Source: Pseudomonas sp. SDI (GTDB lineage: Bacteria > Pseudomonadota > Gammaproteobacteria > Pseudomonadales > Pseudomonadaceae). Taken from it: a DNA stretch of 64,000 bases. The notes beneath the pieces are model-generated. The model did no database searches, was not told the DNA's origin, and was given only the letters and a program-made list of their open reading frames with translations. Location of the stretch: contig NZ_QETK01000030.1 in NCBI RefSeq assembly GCF_003105155.1, forward strand, positions 1 through 64,000. The letters run 5' to 3'. The translations under genes were made by a program, and so were the position numbers. Below are positions 8,490 to 16,244 of the stretch, one piece after another. Each line of letters opens with the position of its first letter. Position 1 is the first letter of the stretch.

Positions 8490-9407
8490 TCAGAGGCCGA
8501 CATCCGGCAGGCGTGGGCGGTTGGCCAGGGCCTTGGCCATGATCTGCTCGACGTAGAGGCGGTCGGCGTCCGGCAGGGCCAGGCGCGGTGGCCGGGTCAG
8601 CGCGCTGCCGCGACCGGCAATCGCTTCGCAGAGCTTGATGCACTGCACCAGGTCGGCGCGGGCATCCAGGTGCAGGATCGGCATCAGCCATTCGTAGATC
8701 GGCATGGCCTCGGCGAAGCGCCCGGCCTTGGCCAGGCGGAAGATGGTCTCGCCTTCTTTCGGGAACACGTTGGACATGCCCGAGACCCAGCCCTGGGCGC
8801 CCACCGCAATGCTCTCCAGCACCACATCGTCGAGGCCGGCGAACAATACGAAGCGGTCGCCCACTTCGTTGCGCACGTCGATGAAACGGCGGGTGTCGCC
8901 GGAGGAATCCTTGAAGCACACCACGTTGTCGCAGTCGGCCAGGGAAATCAGGATGTCCGGGGTCACGTCGTTTTTGTAGATCGGCGGGTTGTTGTAGACC
9001 ATCAGCGGCACGTCGGCGTGCTTGGCCACGTAGCGGTAGTGCTCGGCGGTTTCGAACGGCTTGGAGCCATACACCAGCGCCGGCATCAGCATCACGCCGT
9101 CGACCCCGACCTTGCGCACTGCGTTGGCTACCTTGGCCGCCTGCACGCTGGTGAACTCGGCAACGCCACAGATCACCGGCACCCGGCCGCGGGAGGCGTC
9201 GACCGCGACTTCGGTCACGGCGATCTTCTCTTCGGCGGTCAACGAGGTGTTCTCGCCGACCGAGCCGCACACCACCAGGCCCGAGACGCCGTCACGGATC
9301 ACGTTGGAAATCACCTCGTGGGTTTTCTCCAGGTTGATCGAGAAGTCGTCGTTGAATTGAGTGGTGACCGCAGGGAAGACGCCGCTCCAGTTTACGTACT
9401 TGCTCAT
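8490..9407 (-). CDS. lhpC: Delta1-pyrroline-4-hydroxy-2-carboxylate deaminase (DapA family)
   Basis: Class I aldolase-fold enzyme that deaminates and dehydrates pyrroline-4-hydroxy-2-carboxylate to alpha-ketoglutarate semialdehyde plus ammonia. 305 aa, typical of the DHDPS/NAL superfamily. Schiff-base Lys166 is in CFKDSSGDTRR, the catalytic Tyr138 in LMVYNNPP, and the GxxGE element in CGSVGENTSLT. DapA itself is ruled out as the best reading by position between an ABC amino-acid importer, proline-racemase-family genes and a KGSA dehydrogenase, the described hydroxyproline arrangement of pseudomonads. A perfect TCGTATACGA palindrome lies 27 bp upstream of the start, so it has its own promoter. 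Confidence 0.9.
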   Translation of the reverse strand: MSKYVNWSGVFPAVTTQFNDDFSINLEKTHEVISNVIRDGVSGLVVCGSVGENTSLTAEEKIAVTEVAVDASRGRVPVICGVAEFTSVQAAKVANAVRKVGVDGVMLMPALVYGSKPFETAEHYRYVAKHADVPLMVYNNPPIYKNDVTPDILISLADCDNVVCFKDSSGDTRRFIDVRNEVGDRFVLFAGLDDVVLESIAVGAQGWVSGMSNVFPKEGETIFRLAKAGRFAEAMPIYEWLMPILHLDARADLVQCIKLCEAIAGRGSALTRPPRLALPDADRLYVEQIMAKALANRPRLPDVGL

Positions 9408-9433
9408 GGTGTTCTCCGGTTGTTTATTGTATT

Positions 9434-9443
9434 TCGTATACGA
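9434..9443. promoter_or_regulatory. Operator E, TCGTATACGA palindrome upstream of lhpC
   Basis: ATTTCGTATACGATATTT surrounds a perfect 10-bp palindrome, 27 bp upstream of the lhpC ATG. The same extended sequence occurs at 15247-15262 before the importer operon, and a one-mismatch copy lies before the GntR gene at about 20580. I infer binding by the GntR protein encoded at 19874-20545. Confidence 0.72.
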
Positions 9444-9530
9444 TATTTGAAGTATTTAAGGGCGACCAGTGTTTTTTTCGTTTAACCCCGGTCGATTTTT
9501 AACGGTGTTTTCAAATCAATGAGTTAGCGA

Positions 9531-10559
9531 TCAGGCGCCGGGCCAGGTGTCGGACAGGCGGTAGCCTTGTGGCCACGGATCGCTCGGGTCGAGCATCAAT
9601 TGCTGGGTGCCGGTGATCCAGGCGCGCCCGGCAATGCATGGGTAGATGGCCGTGCGCCCGGCGAGGTCGGTTTGCGATTCGATGCGGCAGTGGAACTCCG
9701 ATCCGATGATCGAGCGGCCGATAAAGCGGTCGCCAACCTTGAGCAAGCCCTTGGCCTGCATCACCGCCATGCGCGCCGAACAGCCGGTGCCGCACGGCGA
9801 GCGGTCGATCTTGCCGGGGCGGATGACCACCGCGTTGGCACCGGTGGCAATGCCGTTTTCATAGGCGATGGGAGCGGCGATCTGGCAGAACGAGAGGTGC
9901 GACCAGTCCGGGTTCAGCGGGTGCTGAAAGCCCAGTTGCTCGTTGGCGGCGCGGGTGATCTTCAGGCCGATGTCGACGATGTCCCTGGCTTCGTCGGGGC
10001 GGATCGCAAAACCCAGCTGGCGGGCATCGACGATGGCGAAGCTGTCGCCGCCATAGGCCGTGTCGACTTGCAGCGAGCCGTGGCCCTCGACTTCGATCCA
10101 GGCGTCGAGGCGGTCGGCGAACGATGGTACGTTTTTCACTTCCACCCGCTGCACCTTGCCGTCACGGCACTCGGCGACGGCCTCGATCAGGCCGCCAGGG
10201 GCTTCGAGCACCAGCCGGGTCTGCGGCTCGGTCATCGGCAAGATGCCGCTGTCGAGCAATACGGTGGACACGCACAGCGAGTTGGAACCGGACATCGGTG
10301 GGGTGTCGGCGGGCTCCATGATGATCCAGGCCATCTGCGCACGCGGGTCTTTCGGCGGCACCAGCAGGTTGACGTGGCGAAACACGCCACCGCGCGGTTC
10401 GTTGAGGACGAAGTTGCGCAGGCTGTCGTCGTCGGCGATCCAGCGCCGCTGTTCCCACACCGTGGCGCCGGGTGGCGGGGCGACGCCGCCGACGATCACG
10501 TCGCCGACTTCACCTTCGGCATGGCAGTTGACGATGTGGATGATTTTCGATGAGCGCAT
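9531..10559 (-). CDS. Proline racemase-family protein with Ser/Cys active site, probable trans-3-hydroxy-L-proline dehydratase
   Basis: Proline racemase superfamily, 342 aa, AAGGAG before the ATG. The first catalytic position, Cys in racemases and 4-hydroxyproline epimerases (MCGHG), is Ser90 here (PPMSGSNSLC). The second is kept as Cys256 (DRSPCGTGCSA). In this family, replacement of the first Cys by Ser or Thr is associated with dehydration of trans-3-hydroxy-L-proline to pyrroline-2-carboxylate rather than 2-epimerisation; some Ser/Cys members are reported to epimerise, so both remain possible. A canonical Cys/Cys epimerase (LhpA) is encoded at 18839, which makes a second epimerase less likely. 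The gene ends about 90 bp before the lhpC promoter and lies downstream of the amino-acid importer genes. Confidence 0.85.
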   Translation of the reverse strand: MRSSKIIHIVNCHAEGEVGDVIVGGVAPPPGATVWEQRRWIADDDSLRNFVLNEPRGGVFRHVNLLVPPKDPRAQMAWIIMEPADTPPMSGSNSLCVSTVLLDSGILPMTEPQTRLVLEAPGGLIEAVAECRDGKVQRVEVKNVPSFADRLDAWIEVEGHGSLQVDTAYGGDSFAIVDARQLGFAIRPDEARDIVDIGLKITRAANEQLGFQHPLNPDWSHLSFCQIAAPIAYENGIATGANAVVIRPGKIDRSPCGTGCSARMAVMQAKGLLKVGDRFIGRSIIGSEFHCRIESQTDLAGRTAIYPCIAGRAWITGTQQLMLDPSDPWPQGYRLSDTWPGA

Positions 10560-10591
10560 GCAGGGACTCCTTGGCTTGTTGGGGAGGGCTT

Positions 10592-10618
10592 CATCGCGGG
10601 GCGAGTCAGGTCGCGATG
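10592..10618. repeat. Imperfect REP-like hairpin
   Basis: CATCGCG and CGCGATG pair around GGGCGAGTCAGGT. It lies in the 62-bp gap between the ABC ATPase gene and the racemase-family gene, both on the minus strand. It may attenuate readthrough or protect the upstream message end. Confidence 0.5.
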
Positions 10619-10621
10619 CTT

Positions 10622-11344
10622 CTATTTCACCGACTTCAGGAACGCCGCCGTTTCTGGCTGCAACGGGTTGCCGATCACCTGCTCCGGCGAGCCGATTTCA
10701 TGTACCAGGCCATTGCGAAAGAACGCCACCCGGTCCGACACATCCCGCGCAAAGCGGATTTCATGGGTTACCAGAACCATGGTCATGCCGTCTTCGGCGA
10801 GCATGCGCATCGTGTCCAGCACCTCGCCCACCAGTTGCGGGTCGAGCGCCGAAGTGGCTTCGTCGAACAGCATGTAGTCCGGCGACATCGCCAGCGCCCG
10901 TGCAATCGCCATGCGCTGCTGCTGGCCACCGGACAACTTGCCGGGGAAGGTCTTCAGTTTGTCGCCCAGGCCGACATGGCTCAGCTGTTGCACCGCCAGG
11001 GCCTCGGCTTCTTCCTTGCTCTTGCCGAGCACCTTGCGTGGCGCCAGCATGACGTTCTCCAGCACCGTCAGGTGCGGAAAGGCGTTCCATTGCTGGAAGA
11101 CAATGCCGATTTTCTGGCGCAACCGGTTAAGGTCGGTGGCGCGGTCGTGAACCTCGATGCCGTCGACGCGAATGCTGCCCTTCTGGATCGGCTCCAGGCC
11201 GTTGATGCACATCAGCAGGGTCGACTTGCCCGAACCGGAACCACCGATGATCGATACCACTTCACCCTTGTCCACGGTCAGGCTGACGCCCTTGACCACT
11301 TCGAGGTTGCCGAAGGACTTATGTACGTTGTCGATCTCAATCAT
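10622..11344 (-). CDS. Polar amino acid ABC transporter ATP-binding protein
   Basis: Cytoplasmic ATPase of a GlnQ/HisP-type importer, 240 aa, the standard length. Motifs: Walker A GGSGSGKST, signature LSGGQQQR, Walker B LFDEATSALD, switch His in VLVTHEIRFA. It overlaps the preceding permease gene by 8 bp. With two permeases and a binding protein it forms the importer embedded among hydroxyproline-degradation genes, so hydroxyproline or a related imino acid is the likely cargo (inference from context). Confidence 0.93.
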   Translation of the reverse strand: MIEIDNVHKSFGNLEVVKGVSLTVDKGEVVSIIGGSGSGKSTLLMCINGLEPIQKGSIRVDGIEVHDRATDLNRLRQKIGIVFQQWNAFPHLTVLENVMLAPRKVLGKSKEEAEALAVQQLSHVGLGDKLKTFPGKLSGGQQQRMAIARALAMSPDYMLFDEATSALDPQLVGEVLDTMRMLAEDGMTMVLVTHEIRFARDVSDRVAFFRNGLVHEIGSPEQVIGNPLQPETAAFLKSVK

Positions 11345-11987
11345 TTTCCTGCCACCTTGTTTCCAGTCGGGCGCCGAGGCGGGCGACCACCAGGCTCATG
11401 ACGTAGTAGATGAGGCCCGCGATGCACAGCACCAGCAGGGGTTCCTGAATTCGCGTAACGATGGTCTGCGAGGCCCGCAACAACTCGACGATGCCGATCC
11501 ACATCACCAGCGCGGTGTCCTTCATCACCCCGAGCACCAGGTTCAGCCAGCCGGGAAACGCCACCCGGGTCGCCATCGGCAGGACGATCCAGCGCAGGTC
11601 CTGCAGGTAGCTCATGCCCAGCGAGCGGCTGGCCCGGCGTACGCTTGGCGACACCGCCAGCACACCGCCGCGGACGATCTCGGTGAAGTACGCCGCGGTG
11701 TACACGCCGAGCACGATGCAGCCGACGCTGAAGGCGCTGATATCCAGCCCGGCAATGCTCTTGAACGAGTTGAACAGCACGAACTGGATCAGCAACGGCA
11801 CGCTGCGAAACACGTCCAGCAGCCACGCCAGTGGCAAGCTCAGGCGTGGCCACAGGGCGCGGGCCAGGCCGAACAGCAGGCCGGCGCCGGTGCCGAGCAG
11901 GATCGCCCAGAAGGTCAGTTGCAAGGTGACCCAGGCGCCGTCGAGGAGAAACACAAAGTCGTTCCAGGTAAAACTGGTGGAAAACAT
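11337..11987 (-). CDS. Polar amino acid ABC transporter permease
   Basis: HisM/GlnP-type inner-membrane permease, 216 aa, with membrane spans from about residue 15 (WVTLQLTFWAILLGTGAGLLF). It has the conserved loop VRRASRSLGMSYLQDLRWIVLP (residues about 115-137) that docks on the ATPase. Start ATG at 11987, 10 bp after the previous permease gene, and it overlaps the ATPase gene. It pairs with the second permease at 11998 as a heterodimer. Confidence 0.92.
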   Translation of the reverse strand: MFSTSFTWNDFVFLLDGAWVTLQLTFWAILLGTGAGLLFGLARALWPRLSLPLAWLLDVFRSVPLLIQFVLFNSFKSIAGLDISAFSVGCIVLGVYTAAYFTEIVRGGVLAVSPSVRRASRSLGMSYLQDLRWIVLPMATRVAFPGWLNLVLGVMKDTALVMWIGIVELLRASQTIVTRIQEPLLVLCIAGLIYYVMSLVVARLGARLETRWQEND

Positions 11988-11997
11988 GCCTAGCTCC

Positions 11998-12663
11998 TCA
12001 ATAGCGGAACAGTCGCCACGACAGCAACCGCGCCATGCCGACGATCGCCTTGGCGATCACGTAGTACAGCGCCGCCGCCAGGGCGAAGTATTCGAAGGTA
12101 CGGAAGGTCTTGACGTTGTAGTCCTGGGTCACCCCGGTGAGGTCGTTGTTCAGCCCCACCACCACCCCCAGCGAGGTCATCAGCACCGACCAGACCATTT
12201 GATTGGTCAGCGGGTAGTACACCACCCGTAACAGCTGCGGGATGATGATCATCCGGTAGGCCTGGAACGCGCTCATGCCCAGCGAACGCGCCGCGCGCAT
12301 CTGCGTGGTCGGCACCGCCTTGAGCCCGCCGCGGAAGTTCTCCGCCAGGTAGCCGGCGTTGTTGAAGGTGATCCCGGCCAGCAGGGCCAGCCAGGAACTG
12401 ACGTGCAGCCCCAGCGAGCCGAGGCCGAAGTAGAGGATGTAGATCTGGAACAGCGACGGCGTGTTGCGCGCAATCGATACCCAGCCGTTGGCAAAGCCGC
12501 GCAGCAGCGGCTGCTTGCCTTCGCGCATGACGGTCAGGGCCAGGGCGATCAGCACGCCGAAGATCATGGCCAGCGCGGCGGTCTGGAAGGTCACCCAGGC
12601 GCCGCCAAGCATGTCCGGTAGTGCGCGTAGCGCCGAGCGCCATTGGAAGGTGTAGTCAAACAT
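11998..12663 (-). CDS. Polar amino acid ABC transporter permease
   Basis: Second HisQ/GlnP-type permease of the importer, 221 aa. The coupling loop is visible as MRAARSLGMSAFQAYRMIIIPQ at about residues 122-143, and the N-terminal span as WVTFQTAALAMIFGVLIALAL. Its ATG at 12663 overlaps the 3' end of the aconitase-X gene by 8 bp, indicating translational coupling of the importer with a catabolic enzyme in one operon. Confidence 0.92.
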   Translation of the reverse strand: MFDYTFQWRSALRALPDMLGGAWVTFQTAALAMIFGVLIALALTVMREGKQPLLRGFANGWVSIARNTPSLFQIYILYFGLGSLGLHVSSWLALLAGITFNNAGYLAENFRGGLKAVPTTQMRAARSLGMSAFQAYRMIIIPQLLRVVYYPLTNQMVWSVLMTSLGVVVGLNNDLTGVTQDYNVKTFRTFEYFALAAALYYVIAKAIVGMARLLSWRLFRY

Positions 12664-14371
12664 GCGCGGGGCTCTCCTTGGAGGCGGCAGGTTGCAGCCA
12701 GGCCGGCAGACGCCCGCTGGCCTGGCCGCTGCAGGCCGACTCGACGCACTCGGCGAGGCTGGCGAAATGCACCGGGCGACCGGCCAGGCCGGGGCCGTAG
12801 TGGGCGTACTTGCCCGAGTTGGTCATCAGCGTGCGGGCGGCCGGCGGGATCACCGGCTCGCCGAGCATGCACCAGCAGGTGTCGGTCACCAGGGTTGCGC
12901 CGAAGCGTTCGAGCCCGGCGAGATGCCCGGCGGCGCGCGCCTGTTCCAGCACCGCGCGACCACAGGTGATCGCCAGCACCACCTGCGGGTGTTTGTGCCG
13001 GCCCTGGCACAGCCGGTCGAGTGCAGCGAACTCGCTCAAGGAAAAGTGCGGGTTGCCCAGCGACACCACATCCACCTGCGCGTCACGGGCGCTGTTGAGC
13101 TCGCGCCAGCTGTGCAGCAGGTCGCCCAGTTGCAGGCGCTCGCGCGGCAGGTTTTGCGTGGGCGCCAGCACCTGCTGCGGATCACGCGCTTCCGGGGTGA
13201 CCCCGGCAATATGAAACAGCGGCGCGGCGGAGGTGGTGGCAAAGGCCGCACCGAACGCCTTGAGATCGTCCAGGCTTGGCTGCGCCTGTTCCAGACCGAG
13301 CACCAGCGGGATCCGCGAGCCGGCGAGGGCGCCGATGTGGTAGCCGAGCAAGGGGTAGAAGCTGTCGTCGAGCCCGGTCAGTGGCGGCACCTCGACGATC
13401 AGCTGGGCCTTGCGCTGGCTGTCCAGGTGGCAGCCGATGCGCGGCGCACGACCGGTGAGGGCGATGCAGATGTCGAGGTAGTCCGGGTACTTGAGGGTAC
13501 GCGCGCCGAGCACGCTGTTGGCGTAGACCACGGCGTTGGATTCGGCCCAGACGATCTGTTCACCGAGCCCCGGCGCGCTGTCGAGCAGGTAGGGCGCGCA
13601 GGTGAAGCTGAGCTGTGCCCCCATTGCCATATAGGCATCGCCGAGGGCACTGGCCGGTACGCCAAGGGCCGCGTCGATGCCCAGCTCGCGCCAGCGGCGC
13701 TGGTCGACCGAGATCGAGTTGAGCGTGGTCGGTACCCGCACCTGCGCGCCCCACTGCACCAGCTGTTCGGCAAAGCGCAGGCTGGCCGGGCCGGTGTAGA
13801 TACAGCCGTCGATATGCGCCTGGGTGACGTCGAGCAACTGCTCGGCGCCTTGCAGCTCGGCCATGCGCAGGACGAGCTGCATCGCCACCTGTGCCGCCCG
13901 GCCGTGACGGCCGTCGAGCAGCGCCCGGTCCTCGTCGCTGAGGCTTAGGGCCGTGCCCGCCGGGCGCTCGCCCTCCACCCGCACCAGCGCGCCGCCGCGC
14001 AGACCGGCAAAGGCCTCCCGGCCGATGCAGAGCACCGGCAGGGAACGCCCGAACAGGACCTGCGCGACCAGCACGCCGAGGGTGAGGATCTCGTCCGGCT
14101 CGGCCAGCACCAGCGCCGCCGGGGCGTGACCATTGCTGATCAGCTCCATCATCACGCTGCTGCCGGTGCACGAGCCGCGCCCGCTGGGGATCGCCAGCAC
14201 GCGGCCGGCGATGCACTGGCCGCTGAGCGGATGATGGCGGTCGATCACCTCGCCGCTGAACGGGTCGACCCCGCCCCAGAAGCTCAACCCGGTATCGGCA
14301 TACAGCAGCGCGCCTTCGGCCGTGCCCTCGACCAGGCTACGCCCGCTCAGGGCCGTAGAAGTGCTGGTCAT
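12656..14371 (-). CDS. Aconitase X (AcnX type I), probable cis-3-hydroxy-L-proline dehydratase
   Basis: Single-chain AcnX: an N-terminal swivelling DUF126 domain (about residues 1-135, GQCIAGRVLAIPSGRGSCTGS) fused to a DUF521 catalytic domain. 571 aa from the ATG at 14371 with GAGG 8 bp ahead; the in-frame GTG at 14380 is less likely. Candidate iron-sulfur ligands are in SFTCAP, AITCGRA and DTCWCMLGEP. Characterised type I AcnX enzymes from bacteria dehydrate cis-3-hydroxy-L-proline to pyrroline-2-carboxylate, which fits this locus and the reductase at 5779. It lies between the binding-protein gene and the permease genes of the importer, 10 bp after the former. Confidence 0.87.
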   Translation of the reverse strand: MTSTSTALSGRSLVEGTAEGALLYADTGLSFWGGVDPFSGEVIDRHHPLSGQCIAGRVLAIPSGRGSCTGSSVMMELISNGHAPAALVLAEPDEILTLGVLVAQVLFGRSLPVLCIGREAFAGLRGGALVRVEGERPAGTALSLSDEDRALLDGRHGRAAQVAMQLVLRMAELQGAEQLLDVTQAHIDGCIYTGPASLRFAEQLVQWGAQVRVPTTLNSISVDQRRWRELGIDAALGVPASALGDAYMAMGAQLSFTCAPYLLDSAPGLGEQIVWAESNAVVYANSVLGARTLKYPDYLDICIALTGRAPRIGCHLDSQRKAQLIVEVPPLTGLDDSFYPLLGYHIGALAGSRIPLVLGLEQAQPSLDDLKAFGAAFATTSAAPLFHIAGVTPEARDPQQVLAPTQNLPRERLQLGDLLHSWRELNSARDAQVDVVSLGNPHFSLSEFAALDRLCQGRHKHPQVVLAITCGRAVLEQARAAGHLAGLERFGATLVTDTCWCMLGEPVIPPAARTLMTNSGKYAHYGPGLAGRPVHFASLAECVESACSGQASGRLPAWLQPAASKESPAHV

Positions 14372-14381
14372 GCGGCCCACC

Positions 14382-15200
14382 TCAGTAGTAGACCTTTGGC
14401 ACGGTCAGGTCGGTGGGGGCGATTTCGGTGCCGACCCACTTGGTGAACAGTTCCTGGTAACGCCCGGTGCGCACCTGCTGGTTGACGAACAGGTCGAGGT
14501 AACGCAGCAGGCCGTACTCGCTACGCTTGGCCCCCAGCGATACGTAGTCGATCACGTACGGCGCGTTGCCGGCGACTTTCAGGTTCTTGTACTTGCCGGA
14601 CTTGAGCGTGGCGGCGGCAACGGTGTTGGTGACCACGGTGGCGTCGATATGGCCCTGGGCGACGGCCAGCAGCGTGTCGTTCTGCGACTGGTAGGCGCGG
14701 AAGGTGCCGCTGCCCCAGCGCTTCACGTCTTTCTCCAGGGCAATCGCTTCATAGGTACCGCTGGTGTTACCCAGCGCCTTGCCCTTGAGGTCGTCGAAGC
14801 TGTTGATGCCGGTGTTGTCGCGGGTCAGCACGACCATCTGGAAGGCGAAGTAGGGCACGCTCAGGCCGACCGTCTTGGCCCGTTCGAGGGTGTCGGAGGT
14901 GGACGCGACGATCACGTCGGCGCGCCCCGAGACCAGCGCCGGGATACGGTCGGGGAACGGCGTTTCGACCACTTCGGCATCGACGCCGAGCACTTTCGCC
15001 AGGTCGTTGCAGTAGTCCACGTCGAACCCGGCCGGCTGGTTCGCTTCGTCACGGAAACCCATCGGCGGGAAATCCAGGGTCACGGCGCAGCGTAGCTTGC
15101 CGGAACCGATGATGTCGTCGAGCTTGTCGGCCTGGGCGTTGGCGATGCAGGCGGTACTGAGAACAGCGCTGAGGGCTACGGCAAATGTGCGGTTTTTCAT
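14382..15200 (-). CDS. Periplasmic amino acid-binding protein (hydroxyproline importer)
   Basis: SBP family 3 receptor, 272 aa, with a signal peptide (FAVALSAVLSTACIANAQA, cleavage after about residue 24). Family landmarks are LRCAVTLDFPPMGFRDEANQPAGFDVDYC near the start and DVIVASTSDTLERAKTV near residue 100. It is the first gene of the operon binding protein-AcnX-permease-permease-ATPase-racemase family. The region upstream holds a TCGTATACGA palindrome plus a degenerate second copy. Ligand inferred to be hydroxyproline isomers from the enzymes in the same message. Confidence 0.9.
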   Translation of the reverse strand: MKNRTFAVALSAVLSTACIANAQADKLDDIIGSGKLRCAVTLDFPPMGFRDEANQPAGFDVDYCNDLAKVLGVDAEVVETPFPDRIPALVSGRADVIVASTSDTLERAKTVGLSVPYFAFQMVVLTRDNTGINSFDDLKGKALGNTSGTYEAIALEKDVKRWGSGTFRAYQSQNDTLLAVAQGHIDATVVTNTVAAATLKSGKYKNLKVAGNAPYVIDYVSLGAKRSEYGLLRYLDLFVNQQVRTGRYQELFTKWVGTEIAPTDLTVPKVYY

Positions 15201-15230
15201 AGGTGCCTCGTGGTCGGAAAAGTGCTGTTA

Positions 15231-15260
15231 GATATCGTATTGGTAATTTCGTATACGATA
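15231..15260. promoter_or_regulatory. Operator F, paired TCGTATACGA sites before importer operon
   Basis: A degenerate site (GATATCGTATTGGTAA, 15231-15246) abuts a perfect palindrome (TCGTATACGA, 15249-15258) within TTTCGTATACGATATTTT. Together they cover about 30 bp starting 31 bp upstream of the binding-protein ATG. Two sites in phase suggest cooperative binding of a dimeric GntR regulator. Confidence 0.72.
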
Positions 15261-15442
15261 TTTTTAAGAGCAATGACCGTGCCTATTCTGGCTTTGCTCT
15301 AGGAAATATCTGGCAGCCCGCGGGGCAGGGCGGTTGCCGGAATGTGTCGGGCAGGGCGGCGCTTTCAGCCGGTCCGCCTCGCGCCGGGGGAGGTGTTACA
15401 TAAGGGAGCACCGCGCGCCCGCAGCGCCCCGGAAAGGAACAC

Positions 15443-16192
15443 TCAGCGCTGGCTGTCGCGGTACTGGCTGGGTGACATACCGCTGAGCGCGCGGAACTGC
15501 CGGCTGAACGCGCTGTGGTCGGTGTAACCGCAGCGCAGGGCGATCTCGGTGATCGGCAGGTCGGGGTCTTGCAGCAGCCGCGAGGCTTCCTCCAGCCGTG
15601 CCTTGTGGATCATCTGCCGCGGTGTGAGCTGGAAGATGCGCTTGCAGTGGCGCTCCAGCTGCGCCACCGACAGGCCGGCGATGGCGGTGAGTTCGGCGAG
15701 GCTGATCGGCCGGGTGAAGTGCGCGCGGATATGCGCGTCCACCGCCGCCAGCTTGGGGAAGGCTGGGTGATTCGACTGCGGCAGTTGCAGGTCGCGGGAG
15801 ATCCCGGCCAGGCCGACGATGTTGCCGTCGGCGTCTTTCAGCGGGCGCTTGTGGGTCAGGCACCAGATCGGCTGGTTGGCATAATAAAGGTGCAGTTCGA
15901 GCTGGTCGGCCAGTTCCCGGCCGCTGCTCAGCACGGTGCGATCCTGAGCGGTGTAGAGCGGCCCGTAACGCGCCGGAAACACATGCTCGGCGGTCAGCCC
16001 GAGCAGTTCGGCGGGCTGCTTGCGCCCGCAGCGGCGGGCCAGGGTCTGGTTGACGAAGGCGTAGCGCGCCTCGCGGTCCTTGATGAAGAACACCACGTCG
16101 TTGAGCGTATCGAGCAGTGGCGCGATCGGTTGCAGGCTGCGCAGCAGGGTCGGCAGATCGCAGGGGGCGAGGTGGTTGAGCGTGGCGTGCAT
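15443..16192 (-). CDS. AraC-family regulator with PAS-like sensory domain
   Basis: Transcription factor of 249 aa. Residues about 20-140 look like a PAS domain (TLNDVVFFIKDREARYAFVNQTLA ending in LKDADGNIVGLAGISRDL), and residues 150-249 are a double helix-turn-helix of AraC type (SLAELTAIAGLSVAQLERHCKRIF, then EIALRCGYTDHSAFSRQFRA). A PAS input is less common than a cupin in AraC proteins. It follows lhpE by 52 bp on the same strand, so it probably shares the lhpABFE message. P. aeruginosa hydroxyproline use depends on an activator called LhpR; this is the best candidate for its equivalent, but I cannot confirm orthology. Confidence 0.85.
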   Translation of the reverse strand: MHATLNHLAPCDLPTLLRSLQPIAPLLDTLNDVVFFIKDREARYAFVNQTLARRCGRKQPAELLGLTAEHVFPARYGPLYTAQDRTVLSSGRELADQLELHLYYANQPIWCLTHKRPLKDADGNIVGLAGISRDLQLPQSNHPAFPKLAAVDAHIRAHFTRPISLAELTAIAGLSVAQLERHCKRIFQLTPRQMIHKARLEEASRLLQDPDLPITEIALRCGYTDHSAFSRQFRALSGMSPSQYRDSQR

Positions 16193-16244
16193 GGCGACGG
16201 TCCGGGGGCGACCGTCGGATCATAGAGCGCCGCCGGCGTCTGGC

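Noticed and set aside
8490..9407. DapA (4-hydroxy-tetrahydrodipicolinate synthase) for lysine synthesis
   Set aside because: The family fold fits, but the neighbours (KGSA dehydrogenase, racemase-family proteins, amino-acid importer) fit the hydroxyproline deaminase.
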